From: Lithospermum erythrorhizon
Lineage: Eukaryota > Streptophyta > Magnoliopsida > Boraginales > Boraginaceae
Length of the DNA stretch: 64,000 bases
Assembly (NCBI GenBank): GCA_019722365.1
Contig: JADFUC010000533.1
Span: forward strand, 186,001-250,000
Direction of reading: 5' to 3'
A program made the translations under genes and the position numbers. The notes under the pieces are model-generated. The model ran no database searches, had not been told where the DNA came from, and worked only from the letters and a program-made list of their open reading frames with translations. This document shows positions 12,254 through 25,463 of the stretch, in pieces (the first letter of the stretch is position 1; each line of letters starts with the position of its first letter).

Positions 12254-13159
12254 CCAAACCTCCCTTCTGTTTTACTCTTTTTCTTACTTTCAAGAACTTC
12301 ATCAGTATATGGCAACCTCTGTGTGCTTATGTAGAGCAAATCAATAATTTTAAATAATTTCTGATTTATTAATGTACCACGAGAACATATGTTATTGTGA
12401 TTAATTACGTACTAATATTCAAGAAAAAGAAAGCATGGCCCGTCAAAAGATCTCAATAATTGATATGATGAACTTATTAATTAGGTAGATGATGATATCA
12501 TAACAATAAGCTGTCTCCCATCTCTATATGTTTTAAGAGTTTTCAATTGTATCAATTCCAAATACCATAAAACAACAAATAAATAGTTATATTATTAAAT
12601 TTGATGAGAAAGAAAAGACAAATAAAGAATACGATGGAACCAACACGAGTACTTCTCATTTCTCCTAGTCATCCATCCTAGCTTTATGTCTCCTACAAGT
12701 TCATCAAAAGAAAAATTGCGTTCTGAGTATGGAGATGACTGGAATCCCTGAGGACCTGGTAGGCTCAGTTAAAGAGGTTGTAAACTGCTCTTCTTCTCGA
12801 GATATTGGAAATGGCACAGGTGTATAATCAGAAGATATTACCAATAATTAATTAAGTTGACTTATGTCCTTTATTTTCTTGTTTAACAACATTAAGGTGA
12901 TTCCAAAATGATTTTGTTCTTGGCAGTGTATAAATTTCATTGTTTTCCATTTTTTATGTGGATACTCCCTTGACCAATCATTTCATTTTGAGTGTTGATA
13001 AATGATATAAACACTACAATTGTGAATACAATGATGTTTGTTTCGATATGAAGAGATGTAATATAAATTGTCTAAAGTCCAAACACAGGAAAACTTAAAG
13101 ATTTCAACAAATAGAGATCGGTTACAAGAACATTTAGTTGTCGCTACATAGTACAACAA
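12254..13159. other. Spacer between the tandem monooxygenase genes
   Basis: It holds the upstream region of copy A (its first about 50 bases match the upstream region of copy B). It then holds the downstream flank of copy B (12751-13050), which is the intact version of the block interrupted at 211-760. No other gene is seen. Confidence 0.7.
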
Positions 13160-15529
13160 TCAAAGGTGTCCACAGTCATACTTAGTATGACCATTATTGT
13201 CACTAAATAATATCATTATAATGATGATGATAATAAAACTTTTAACCTTTGATACACTTTCAAGTAGGTTACCTAAGAGGTATGTTTGGGTTGACAAAAG
13301 CACCAACCTCATTCTTCTCTCTTTCAGATACTGATCAATAGCATTTTCAATAGTCTTCTGTTTTCCCTTTCCACATTGATGGAGATCTTCAGGACTAATT
13401 TTCTGAGCCAAGTTCCGAGCAAACACCACAGCGTCTTCAATCGAAGCTGACCCGCCCTGCCCAAGAAATGGACCCATTATGTGCATTGCATCGCCCGCAA
13501 TTGTAACTGTTCCTTTCCGATACTGTCTTAATAGCAAGTCCCAAGGCGCTCTGTATCTCAAACGAGTAAAAGATAACGAGTCAAGGTCACAATGGTCGAT
13601 CAGATCCTTAAAATCAGATGGGAAGCCGTCCAGTGATTCAATTGCCCATCTTTTTATGAGTTCGGGATCATGGGGTAACTTAGCACCTGAATCAAATAAA
13701 GAACATCGTCTCCAGCATTACTTAACAACTAGTACAAGAATACTTGAGAAACTTAATTTTCACCATTTCTATGGTAACATTGTAAGTAAAAGTCAACATA
13801 AAGAACTGTGCGAACCTGATTGAGCCAACGGTTGAGTGATGAACCAATAGACCAAGGTATCGGTGATTGGGAGTGTTCCTGTAACAACATTTCCTTTCCT
13901 CGTCCGGATGGCTTCACGAGGAAATTCACGTCCATTTGAGTAGGTGGTTAAACCTCTAATAGAACCTGATGCAAACAGCCTAGGAGGACCAAGTTCAAGA
14001 AAATCTGCCACCATTGACCTGGATCCATCGCAACCAATAATAACCTGCCATTTCAAAAAAAAAAAACCATACATGTCATGCGAGGCCCTGTCGTACATAC
14101 AATATTGTTCTCTCTTTAAAAATAGAAAGTAAGGACAGACATGTCATGATTCCAAATACATGAAAATTTAATATACCTTGGCATTGATAGATTTACCATT
14201 ACATAGTTGGAGAGTTGGATAGTTAGTATGAGCATCCAACTTCACAGATAAAATTTGGGATCCAAATCTTATTGTTCCAGAAGGTAGAGCATTAGCTAAA
14301 ACTTGAACCAGATCACTCCTCTTTAAGCAACGAGTTTCACCACTAGAGTATATCGACTCTAATAAGATCACAAATAATTCAAACAACCAATTTGCTTCAA
14401 CTAAAACACAAAATGATAACTTACTCGAGGATAAGTTCTTGATGTTTACCCTTGTCAATAAAAATATCCCATGCCCTGTATCAAACAGATCAGAAAACTA
14501 GCTTCTTTTTAGTCTCAGTACTCGGGGAACCTTCAAAGTTTTTAAGATGGTTCTTGGTAGATTACAGTCATGGATATTCTGCTAGTATTGCAGTTTTGAC
14601 CCTAAAGATTTACAATTATTACAGATTTTGTCCTAACAAGTTAACAAAAGTTACAACTTTGATCTTTGGTATTTAACCATAGAAATTAAGCAAGTATTCA
14701 ATCAAACCTGTTACAATCTTAACAGAGCCTAACAGAGAAAGTGTAACGGAAGATTGATTTCCAAGGGACTGTAAATCTAAATTAGAGCCGAGTCCACCCA
14801 GGTAGAAACTCCATTGATAAGTGCTCACGTTCATTGACACATGAACGATTAGGTTGACATTAACACACATATTGAAATGAAATATGATCAAAATATACAC
14901 TTTCAAAACATGAGTAATTATAATGAAATTATCAATAAACATGAGTGATCAAATTGTCTTACGACCAAAAGCCAAAAAGGAGGGAAAAAATAGATAACCT
15001 ATTCAAAGGAATAGCAGATTGTCTTAGTTGAGTGGCCACACCAAGCTGATCAAGTGCACGCCACCCATTAACGAGGACGCCAATAGCTCCTCCGGTTGCT
15101 CTCAGAGTATCAGATTTTTCAAGAACTATACTTTTAAAACCTTTCCTAAATTTATAAAATAAAGAAGAAATACATAAAAAAATTCAATATAATAAACACT
15201 CCAGGTAAATGGATTAGATTATAGGCACTAGTTAAAGTGGATCATACAATGCACAACTGCATGCCATAATGCATTTCAAGAGTCTCCCGTCTAAATAGAA
15301 TAAATGAATCGGACTATAGACAACTTTACTCCTATAATAAGAGTAATATTTTTAAAAAAAAAATTGTCCATAGAATTTAAAAACTATCAACTACTAAAGA
15401 TATGCACAACTTGAATAACTTAAAAAAATGAAGAAGAAATGTATACTTGTGAAGAGCAAGTGAAGTGGCAAGTCCAGAAATCCCACCACCAACTATGACT
15501 ATGTCATGATCCTCTTCAATTGAATCCAT
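13160..15529 (-). CDS. FAD-dependent monooxygenase, copy B (MO1-like), 6 exons
   Basis: Minus-strand exons are 15447-15529, 14999-15145, 14425-14475, 14177-14342, 13816-14044 and 13160-13686. Every length equals that of copy A (83, 147, 51, 166, 229, 527 nt), giving 400 aa. The same motifs are present: GGGISG at residues 14-19, GCDGS at the start of exon 5, and AGDAMH with GPFLGQGGS in exon 6. The C-terminal tail is hydrophobic with a run of isoleucines. Family knowledge places it among plant FAD/NAD(P)H aromatic-ring monooxygenases related to zeaxanthin epoxidase; substrate and location are unknown. Introns are short and free of large insertions, so this is the more likely expressed copy. 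It lies upstream of copy A on the same strand, a head-to-tail tandem duplication. Confidence 0.9.
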
Positions 15530-16923
15530 CCAAACCTCCCTACTGTTTTACTCTATTTCTTTCAAGAACATCAACAGTATTATATAGCAATAGCAAACTC
15601 TTGATTCTGGAAAAGAAATGTGAACATATGTTCAAAGGCAAAGCATGGCCGACGGGGTTTTGTTATGTGCTCAACGCCAATATTTAATATGATGTTCTTT
15701 GACCGAATGTATGGAGATGGAAGCCTAAAATTATTGACAATTCTAGAATGTATGGAGATGGAAGACTAAAATTATTGACGTGGAAGACTAAACATTGAGC
15801 TGTACACACACCCAAATAAGATTTAGCTTCTAAGATCAAACGACTATTTCAGACCTCTATTCGTGTTACGTTAGCTAAGCAGCTTCATTGGGCTAGCAAA
15901 TTTATTATTTCAATTAAAAAAGTTATTATTCCTACAGAGGCTGTTTGCTCCTAAAATTATTGTGACATTATCCACCTAGGTTTTTTTTATCCACCTAAGT
16001 TACATCACTTATCAATTTTAGTATGTCAAATGATTCATTGACACAGATGTCTCAATTTAATTATATCTATACAATTTTATAGCTTACGAACGAATATCAA
16101 TCATCGAATTTAAATAAATAAATAAAAAGAAGTATGTCAAACTAATTCATTTTACCCCTAAATAAACTTTCAAATATTACACTTAAAAGGGGGCTAATAG
16201 TACTCTCACATTTGTTTTTTTTACTATTTAGGGTTGTAGCCATGATCACGATTGGTATAAGTACATCCGAAATAGTAAAACAAAAATGTGTAAAATTACT
16301 ATGCATACATTGAATTAATCATATGATTGTAATTAGGGGAAGAATTCAATGTGGAATCACTTAACACATTAGTTATATCCTAATAGTCTCAGATATATTT
16401 GAGATATTTTATCAAATACCTCATAATAATTTTAATTGGTCTTAATCTCAACGAATAATAGGAAATGGCTTAAAAAGCGAAGGATATGGACAATAACAAG
16501 GTCTCGTGCAATTTATGATAATCATTACAACATCAAAGACTATTGACCACAACACATTATATTAAGCAGGTCCAAATATTATCTCCAAATCATCAAAGAA
16601 TTACAAAAAAAAGATTGCAGTCAAGATATATAATGACAAATAGAGAGAGGATGAAATCAATGTTTGAGGCCGAGTACAATATAACTAAACCATGCACGAG
16701 TAACATGTCTATGTTATGAAAGAATATCCATGGGCTAAGGTACAAAAACCCATGCATTTAGCAACAATCACAATGATTGTTATACCATACATACAATTCT
16801 TAGTTATACCATACATACAATTCTTAACTCAATTAAAGCCCAAGGCACTATTTACACTTGAAAAATATTGAATCATAAAGTTGATAGGAAAAGCAATTCC
16901 TGGTTCATGGAACATTGGAAAAC
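15530..16923. other. Intergenic, no gene seen
   Basis: Contains the promoter side of monooxygenase copy B and the 3' side of the glycosyltransferase pseudogene. AT-rich; atgtatggagatggaag recurs in a short direct repeat at about 15710-15760. No coding region was recognised. Confidence 0.5.
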
Positions 16924-19157
16924 TTAGTCATGGCACCTACGTGATCCCACAGTTGAGTTAGCCAGTACACCGAGAAGCAGATTTTCAAACAATTTTGAAG
17001 CCGGACTCGGTCTTAGATTGTTAAAATCACCCCATTCCAGGCAAGAGTCACCAAACCACCTTACCCTTCCTAAACACCAACCTCCAGGCGACACTCTCCC
17101 ACGAGAACGATGAAGCAGAACCGAATCAATCATGTCAAGTGCTGAATCGTCTACAGGAAAATTTGAAGCAAATGGAGCACCGCTTCTCAGCAAGTTATCA
17201 AGTTCCAAGTTATTACTGAACCGCAAATTTGAGTTAATGACAGTGTTGGCAAAGTCCTTTGCATTGCATACTACTGTCTGAAAAAAGCCTCTATGTGCAT
17301 ATTTAGAATTAGTGAGATATAATAAGAGCCTTCTAGGAAGATTGTCAAAGCCAAGGAGTGAGAACTCAACCAAGTCCCGACTGACGATAACATGTTCAGA
17401 ACCTGTGAAATACTTAAAAGCGACTGGAAGTTCACGCTTACTATCACCCACAAACATTTTCCCTCTGGTTTCAAGATAAAGACGAGAATCAACAATAATC
17501 TCCACTGCTCTTAGATACTCGTCTGAATCCATTCTAGTGCTGTGCTCGATAAAGTTGAAGTGTCTTGGAACGAATGAAAGTATATGGAGAAAATCTGCAA
17601 ATTTTAACATATAGGTATTCTTGTATAAGGTGTACATACAGAGAATTGAAGAGGAGATGCAGAACATAGATTTTGAATGCATTCAAAATGTAGTCATAGA
17701 GAACACCTAACTAGAACTCCACAAATTATGTTCCTCAGTAAAGCAAATGAATGCAAAGTTTAATATGCAGGATCTCAGAATCAATTATATGCACACAATG
17801 GTCAGAACTTCAGGTATATATTAAGATGAGCATTAGCATTTAGCAACGAGTGATCTTGTTGATGCCAAACAAAACTAGCAATGGTAAGGCATGGCTTAGC
17901 CGGTTGGCCCTGCTACATTATCTTGTTCATGATACACAGATATGAGAGGCACATGGCTGGTATGTTGATTTTGTCCTATGGCTTCTTCTATTAGAGGCAT
18001 TGAGGAGCAAGTAACAAACTTTTAAAAGTCAAGTTGTATAATTCAACTTATGACAATTAAACAACATATTGTTTGCAGCAAGAACAAAATAGTTGAGCCA
18101 TATATTTCTTTTCAACACAATTTTGGGCTGTTCCCTATTAGTCTTTTATTGGGTAGTTGGCCTATTCCACGACCGACAGGATTAAGCAACACAGGCAAAT
18201 AAAGAAACTAATCCTAATACTCCCTCCGAATCAATATAAGTAGTGATTGCTTAGTCTAAAATTACTTTATTAAGGATGCAAAAGCAAAACTTTATAACTA
18301 ATCATTACACTTTCAAATGAAAAATGGAACTTTATGGGAACAAAAGCATAAAGATGATGAAAAAATATCACTTTTGTTCAAAACAAGCAAATATTTAAAG
18401 ACAATACTTTTAGTCTAAACAATCACTTATAATAATACGAAGCGAGATTCAAACAAACTTTTTTCAGCTAAGACAGAAGATTTACTCTACCCAACTTAAT
18501 AACACAATAATTCTACTATTGCCATGTCCATCTCAATTATCTCAAAGTTCAAAATATACTCCATTATAATAATCAAATCCAATTAATTCATTGCAAAGAT
18601 CAAATCTTTAATGATTAGAAAAATACCATCTGGAGGAAGAAGAGGGTAATCATCAGCATCAAGATTAACAAACCAATCCCAATCATTTTTCCATTTAAGC
18701 AAAAGAGCAGCACCATGAAGCACCAAAGCCAAAGGAGATGACCCCTCTTGATTAACAGCATCAGCTTTCTCAACCACATTGACATTATCAGCTGCAACGA
18801 AGACCTTAACAGTTGCCACCATTTGAGCCAAATAAGTCTAGTTAGAGCTTTAATACTGATCAAATGATAGTAGTTTCTTGCAGGTGGTATGTTGGCCAGA
18901 GTCTGAAGATTCTTGGGGCGTCTTTGTCTGAACCGGAGATGAAGAAGGCGATTCTTGGAGGGGGTGGGAAGGGGATTGATGGGGAGGAGAGGGAGGGGGT
19001 GGTTAGGTGGGGGAGTCTGGTGGCTTGTGGGAAGAGGAGGAGAGGAGGGAGGGTGGGAGGAGGGATACTGAGGAGCATTTTTCAGAGGGACATGGTGGTG
19101 GTGGGGTGGGTAGGGGGAGGGGTGTTGCGATGGGGTGGGAGCGGGGTCAAGGGGTAG
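16924..19157 (-). pseudogene. Broken glycosyltransferase family 14 (GLCAT14/core-2-I-branching type) gene
   Basis: Two minus-strand exons are visible: exon 1 ending at 18627 and exon 2 at 17594-16924, with a canonical GT/AG intron joining PPD to DFLHIL in frame. Recognisable family segments in order are the RIAFFISGS-like start, the NYYHL segment, KADAVNQEG, DWDWFVNLDADDYPL, DFLHILSFVPRHFNFIEH, AFKYFTGSE, FFQTVVCNA, and a C-terminal GRVSPGGWCLG. Related enzymes are Golgi type II membrane proteins adding glucuronic acid to arabinogalactan. Breaks: exon 1 needs one shift after LWPTYH and another before LAQMVATV. About 20 residues expected after NLRF are missing. The N-terminal membrane segment was not found in frame; the part before about 19080 is very proline-rich. 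Either a pseudogene or a gene with sequence errors. Confidence 0.75.
18220..18446. mobile_element. Stowaway-type MITE in the GT14 intron
   Basis: A 227-bp element. The left end ctccctccgaatc runs on to tataagtagtgattgcttag; the right end, reverse-complemented, begins ctcgcttcgta and runs on to tataagtgattgtttag. The left end is preceded by ta. Size and termini fit Tc1/mariner-derived Stowaway MITEs of plants. Confidence 0.75.
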
Positions 19158-19189
19158 GGGGTGTAGGGGTGGGGTGATGGACAATGATT

Positions 19190-20440
19190 TAGAAAGTGTT
19201 GAGGTTGTTTGTTTTGTCTATGAAGTGTGTAATGAAGGGGGAAAGGTTTGTAGTTGTAGGGTTGTTGAATCTTTGAATGGGTTTTTGCGGATCACAATTC
19301 ATAAGTTGGTGCAATTATTCGTGTTAATTTATGGCTTAGTTGCCGATATGTTCCAATATTTTAACACTATAAATGATTTGTTATGATCTCAAAATTATTT
19401 AATGTGAAGGCTTTTATAATCTGTTTGTTTTGGAATGAACAGAGAAGAATCATGATGATTTTTTTTATTCGCCATGTTTGAATTTTAAAAATAATTTCAT
19501 ATAGTAATTTTTTTTAACGATAATAATTATAAATTACAAAAATAATAAATTGGGGCATGAATGTCTTCTCTCTAACTTTAACAAAAAAGATTTAATTCTT
19601 TTCTTTTTCAAATTATCAGCGTTGGTTTCCAATTATGCTTTAAATATTATTATGGTTTCAGGAGTTTGTCCTATACTTTGTTTCCAAAATTTTCGATCAT
19701 ATTTTCAATAAAAACCTATTTAATGATTTTAAGGGTATAATCTTGGGTTCTATCTTTATTAAGCACAAGCTTAACTAATGAAGTTAAAGCTTCAACTTAA
19801 CAAATGATTTACTTATGCTCCAAAATTAAAACTGCCCTTTTCTTCTTTGTCCAAAGAACATGACAATCAACGAGGTAAAAACAAACAAAAGGCAAAATCT
19901 CATCAATATTAGGCGCCTAAAAATCAAAAGCTAACACTTCCAAAATATAAAAGAACTTTGTTAATCAATTTTGGAGGGAGGATGAGAGGAGACTTTATGT
20001 TTTCACAGATTACTCGAGTAAGTAGTGCATGCATTAATTTATTACAATTATGAAATTGTCGTGTAGTATGTGTTATAACTTTCACGTTTGATCAATTTAA
20101 ATGCGTTTATCAATTTAAGTTTATTATGTACATGTTAATTTTTCTCTTCTTTTGCGGGTTTGGAAAAGTTTGTTCGTTAAAATCCATGGAGGTGGTAAGG
20201 TTAGGCGGTATGTCGTAAAGCATTTGGAAATAAATGAAATTGATTCCTTTTTATTGTGCCGTTAAACGATTCAAATATCCGATTCATTTAGGTTTGGTTA
20301 AATGAGATTCACAGAACTTAGTGTTTACCTTAGTAATTGTATATTCTTGAGTGTGGGTTCTCGCTGATAATTTAAAGGGGTTATGAGCGATTCTTTGAAT
20401 CTTTTCATTAATCACATTATAATATGAAATTGGTGATTAT
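19190..20440. other. Intergenic, no gene seen
   Basis: AT-rich sequence between the GT14 remnant and the MULE remnant. No coding region or RNA gene was recognised. Confidence 0.5.
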
Positions 20441-20529
20441 TATTGTGCTCTGACTTCATAAATATCCCCGAGCCTAGGGATTCGCTACAGGACAATGATA
20501 TTCAGATAATATTTCATGAATGAAATTAA

Positions 20530-21190
20530 AACGAGACTTATATTGATATCTGATATTTATATATTCTGTCAAATATATGTTGATGAACATCAATTAGTTA
20601 AACTTGCAGTTTAATCAATTAAATTAAGTGATTGATTAGTTGACCGATGGTGACTCGTTAGTATTTTAATTGACTTGTTAATTAAAATAAAGAACAACTC
20701 ACTTAGTAACTCATTATTTAATTAGAAGCTCAAAACGATCCCAATTAAGTTAACGAGTTAAAAGCGATTTAACGAGTTCAGCTTACTTGAGTGGAATTTG
20801 GGGCTTAGTATTTAAAGGGGATTAGGTTTTTTATCATAAGAATCTGTAAAAAACATCACCTCCTCCACAAGCCGCCCCCCTCCATAGAGAATTGGAAGAG
20901 TTTTTCTCTTCCAATTTCATTAAATCTTGAGCTTCACAGCAAGTTTAGAGTACTCGGTTAGTTTCCACTCTTGGTGTATTGCAATCTAGAATTAAATCGT
21001 TTCGGTGTTGAGCAAGCTTTGGAAAGTTGGAAAGGGGCTTTCACGGAGTTGATTGTGAGGATTTGGAGTTCGTTCGTTTCCGTTGCAATGAAATTCTTGT
21101 ATTCATACATTTTATATTTTGTGTTTAGATTAATATACATTAATTTTGAGGATCCGGGATGTATGAATTCAGGTGTTTATCACGAATAAA
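20530..21190 (+). other. LTR-like or promoter-like block before the MULE remnant
   Basis: A TATA-like tatttaaagggg at about 20809 is followed about 40 bases later by a leader-like stretch and a C-rich run (20865-20885). This layout is common both in plant LTRs and in promoters. No second LTR copy was found, so the nature is uncertain. Confidence 0.3.
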
Positions 21191-21195
21191 TTTCA

Positions 21196-23990
21196 TGTAC
21201 TAGATTCCTAACGTAAGCGGGTGTATGTTGGTGGGTGGAATAAGATTTGTTGACTACGAGTGTGGAGACATAATGAGCACATTGTGTAGAATTTACGGGC
21301 AGTGGGACTTCTGAGGATTGTGTTTTTATTATTGGAGGGAAACGTTGAGTTACATAGAGGAGGGTTAATTCGTCTTAAGACTGACTTAGATATAGCAAAA
21401 ATGGTTGAATGGGTTAAGGTTGTTAGAGAAATAGAAATTTATGTAACCACGCTTTAGAGTAAATAGCATGTTAAGAGTACACTAATTGGAGAAATGTATG
21501 ATGCTGTTAGAAAGTTGTGGCCTAAAGCTATGTTAAGTGAAATTAGTGATGAAGCGGTACAATTTAATTAGTGATGTAGAGTATGATAAATAAAAAGAAG
21601 TGAAGTACCCACATTAGGGGTGAATGGTGGTGATGAACATGAAATAGGAGAAAGTAGTGTGTGTGGTGATGAGAATATGAAATGGAATATGAAGCAATGA
21701 TACTAGAGTGGCCGGTGATGACTCACTTTGAGGGTCACGATGTGACTATCTTGGATGATGATTTGGAGTGTGAAGTAGCCAAATAATGTAGTGGAGGATG
21801 GTCATAATGTAGTGGAGTGTGGTGATGATAATGTAGTGAGGGAGGATGGTGAAAATGCAGGGGATGTTGGTGATGACAGTGTAGTGGTTGAAGATGGTTG
21901 TGATGATAATGGTGGGGATGAGTTTCGTACCGATTGGTATGACGATGACTTCGATACGTCGACCTTTCTTAGACAGGAGCTATTTGATGAAGATTATGAG
22001 TTTCCAGGCAATGATGGAGATGATGAGGAAGTATGTTACATGAGTGAAGGGGAGGCCTATGATGATCTCGGTCCAGTGTTGAATGACATTGGACCTATTC
22101 CTGAAGAACCATTTGAGACCTCTGATCAACTAAATGAGTTAAGTGAAGAAGAAGATGATGGGAAGGAATGTACAAGTGCAATAAAGAAAAAGAGTACCTC
22201 TGGTGTAGAATTCAATAAGTGTACTAATAAACCCCATTATAATGCAGGTAACATGGTGTTCGGGCTACTGATTTGGGATCATAAGGGCATATGCAGTGAA
22301 AACAAATAAGCCTCTGAAATTCGTAAAAAATGATAAGTAGAGACTCCGCGTTAAGGTCTTGCTTGATTGAGGCTGCAACTTTAGTGTCTTTTGTTCGAGG
22401 ATTGGAAAGTCAAACAACTTGTCTATCAAGACAATGGTTGAAGAGCATATGTGTGGGGAGTCCATAAAAAATAAGAATGTTTCGGTGAAATGGCTAGCTA
22501 AAACATATGTGAATAAGATAAGGAGAGAGCCCAGAAAAACACTCAAAAGCTTCATTGGTGATGTATTTGATGATTACCATATAGAGATAACTAAAAGCAT
22601 GGCTTGGAGGGCTATCAAAGCAGCTGGATATTTGTTATTTGGGAATGAGAAGCTTAGCAGTTTGGCCGGATTTGTGGAGTTACCTTGAAATGAAATCATG
22701 AAAACGATACTTGATATCATTGACAGTCGTACAAAGCTGTATGAAGCGAAAATTCGAAGGGTACATTTGTCAGGACCATTGAAAGATGATTTACTAGGAG
22801 CAAAGGTGTAGGAGATTTCTAGTCGGTTGTTTTTTGAAAGGTGCATTGAGGGGGAGAAAGGTGCCCACAATTTTTTCCTCTGTACTTTCTAAACACCTGT
22901 TAATGTCATGTAAATCTTTGATAACAGGGACTAGAAAATGCAATCAAGAATGAACTACCACATGCGGAGCACAGACTGTGTGTGAAGCACCTACATGCTA
23001 ATTGGAGCAAAAAGTTCCCAGAGAATGCATTTAGGGAATTGATGTGGGAGTGTCTTTGTCTTTGATATCCTCCCCATCATGAATATGCAATGAAAAAAAG
23101 TGAAGCGTGTCTAATGATGTATGAGGCAGAAGATTGATAGAAAAAAGTGGACGAGGTGTGCATTCCGTTCTCGGTCAAACTGCCCACAACTTGTTAATAA
23201 TTGGGCGGAGGCGTTCAATATTTTTATAATCGATGCTAGAGACCAGCCTATTATAACAATGTTGAACACCATTTATCACACAATTATGACTCGAATTGAG
23301 GAAGAAAGGGAAAGAAGATGAAGTGTAATGGATTGGTTTGTCAATTGAATGGTGTTGGTGTAGAGGAAAACGAGCAAATGAATTCATAACCAGATCCTCC
23401 GGAAGCCCAAGGTATGAAGTGAGTTCTGCACGACATTGTTTTGTTGTTGACATTGACAAGAGGACCTGTTCTTGTGAATTGTGGCAGTTGGGAGGGATAC
23501 CCTGTGTTCACGCGGTTTGTGTGTTCCGCTCGTTAATAGTATCCCCGAAAATATGTGCGTCAGGCGCCGCACCGAGACTACCTTCTTGGAAGTATACAGT
23601 CATACTTTGGAACCTCTAAATGGTCCGACAATGTGGACCAAAAGCCCTTATCCTGACATTCTTCCACCAGACATCAGAGTGCTTCCTGGGAGACCCAAGC
23701 GATGCAGAAGAGTAGATCCAACTGAAGCTAGAGAAAAGAAAGAAAAAGCGAAACGTTGAGAAAGTACTTGAAAGCAAGTTGAAGAATTTTCAAGGCTCCA
23801 CGACATGGGGCTGTTATACATTGCAAAATCTGTGGTTCAGCTGGACATAATGCCAGGGCCTGTCCTAGGAGGCCGATGGTGGGGCGTCTTTGACTGCTGA
23901 CCCAATGACCCTGAAACTGACCCGACTGCAGTTGCTTCGTCCCGACTGTAACAACGGCGTCAAGGCTGTTTCAACCCAGCCTAGAAGAAG
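21196..23990 (+). pseudogene. Decayed Mutator-like (MULE/MuDR) transposase
   Basis: Fragments in the order of a MuDR-type transposase are spread over three frames. They are an N-terminal PB1-like part (about 21200-21470), a long acidic linker (21791-22200), a DNA-binding part ending KSMAWRAIKAA (about 22240-22640), and a C-terminal transposase piece with AEHRLCVKHLHANW (about 22930-23070) and NNWAEAFN (about 23190-23310). Then come a SWIM zinc finger with CSCELWQLGGIPCVHAV (about 23466-23518) and a CCHC knuckle CKICGSAGHNARACP (about 23820-23865). The roughly 250-residue DDE catalytic core between about 22820 and 22930 is absent, and there are several stops and shifts. It cannot encode an active transposase. 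Terminal inverted repeats were not located. Confidence 0.85.
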
Positions 23991-25463
23991 ATCCTCTAAG
24001 AAAAAGTAGATGAATTAGATCTTAGTTGGTTGTTCTTCGCCCCGTCCGCTTGATCCACTGGCATTTTTGTGTCGCTGGCAAAAAAAAAAAAAGTCCTTGT
24101 ATTAGATAATGCTGTGGTTGGTGAGACTTTTGATGACTATATATTATGTCAAGTAGTGACTAGTTGGTATCCCACTAATTGGATGGAATATTATGTCCTT
24201 TTCTTATGGTTCTTTGCTGGAATCTTATCTTATCTTATGTGTGTTCCATTTTTTTTATTTTTTTGTTTATCTGAAGCAATGAAATATGTTTGTCTGATAA
24301 TAAACAACAATATATAAGCCATTTCACATCATATATACGAAAAAGTAAGAAAAGTATAGGGGGGACCAAATAGGATACCAAACAACTGATAAACTTCATT
24401 GCCATTGAAAACAGTACATTACACAAGAAATTTACCGTCGGACAACTAGCGAAGAAATCACAAATCTACAAACTCACGGTGTTCATTAACGCCGCAATTC
24501 ATTCTTGAGTATAATCATCACTGCTTAACAGCGTCCAAAGCGAAGCGGCTGATGAAAATAAAACACAAACAACACGAATAAAGTGACACTTTTTCGGCTT
24601 TGCTGTTTCTCGGTCAGAAATAGACCTAACTGAAAGTGGGTCAAAGCCACTCCCAAATCCACGTCAAGAACTTCGATCCAAACGCCTCATGAAATCTTCT
24701 TCGGGTTCTTCTACGTAAAACTAACCACATTCGCCGTCGCAGCTTTGACATCTTATGATTAGTGGTCAGAAATTTTTCTAATTAGGGTTGGGAGAGACTA
24801 TCGAAAGAGATGAAGATTTGCCATTTATAATGTAATTTTCACCCAAAGTTAACTAAGGCTAGTGAAAAGACATAGATGCCCTCGAGTTAATCTTGGTTGG
24901 TTTAAGCCATTAGCATTAGGAGGTGTCGAAATAGGTTTTTTGAGTGAAAATGTGATTTGAGGGGCAATTTGAAACAAATTAGCCAGTAGGGGTGGTATGA
25001 AACCATAATAGTATTAGGGGCAATTTGGAAACTAATAAAATGGTTTAGGGGCAAAAAGAAATTAAGCCAAAAAAAACTGGAGTTAGTATTAAATATGGTA
25101 ACTTTTAAGATGATTTCAAGAAGGGCAACATCAAATTCAGACATGGACGATCTTTTTGAAAAAGGAGGCCAAATTTTCAATAATATAAGTACAAAAGATT
25201 TGCAAATACTCTGTAAATTTATCTTAAACAATAAAGTAGTGAATATTTTATGAAAAAATATACTACTACGTCATGATTGAATCCAAGGATGAAGCATTAA
25301 TTAGTCTGAGAATTCAGACTACCAAGAATTCATAACTTCAAGACTTTCTCACACAGACGCCATCAAACTCTGTTCATTCATCTTTCAACCGCCTGAAAAC
25401 CAGCAAAAAAGTTCCATATGCATCTCAAACTCGTCAACTTTCAATATTTCAAACAATACCCTT
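23991..25463. other. Intergenic, upstream of the TPK gene
   Basis: No gene seen. Contains a poly-A run near 24080 and the ggggcaattt repeat described separately. The last about 150 bases are the likely TPK leader, C-rich and running into the ATG at 25464. Confidence 0.5.
24950..25080. repeat. Dispersed repeat with aggggcaatttg words
   Basis: Shares word order (ggggcaattt, taatagtatt, aaattaagcc) with 62560-62700. Probably part of an unclassified transposon terminal region. Confidence 0.45.

Noticed and set aside
14673..14942. Extra exon in copy B between exons 2 and 3
   Set aside because: The open frame looks coding-like, but exon 2 joins exon 3 in frame without it and copy A lacks most of this sequence, so it is probably intronic.
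18864..19386. Plus-strand ORFs of 83-97 codons, Gly/Arg-rich
   Set aside because: They are antisense shadows of the proline-rich start of the GT14 remnant on the minus strand, or run on past it without a recognisable domain.
22574..22870. Minus-strand ORF of 98 codons over the MULE remnant
   Set aside because: It is a shadow of the plus-strand transposase fragments, which carry family motifs.
24069..24317. 82-codon hydrophobic plus-strand ORF
   Set aside because: It starts in a poly-A run and its hydrophobicity comes from T-rich sequence. No family match or gene context.
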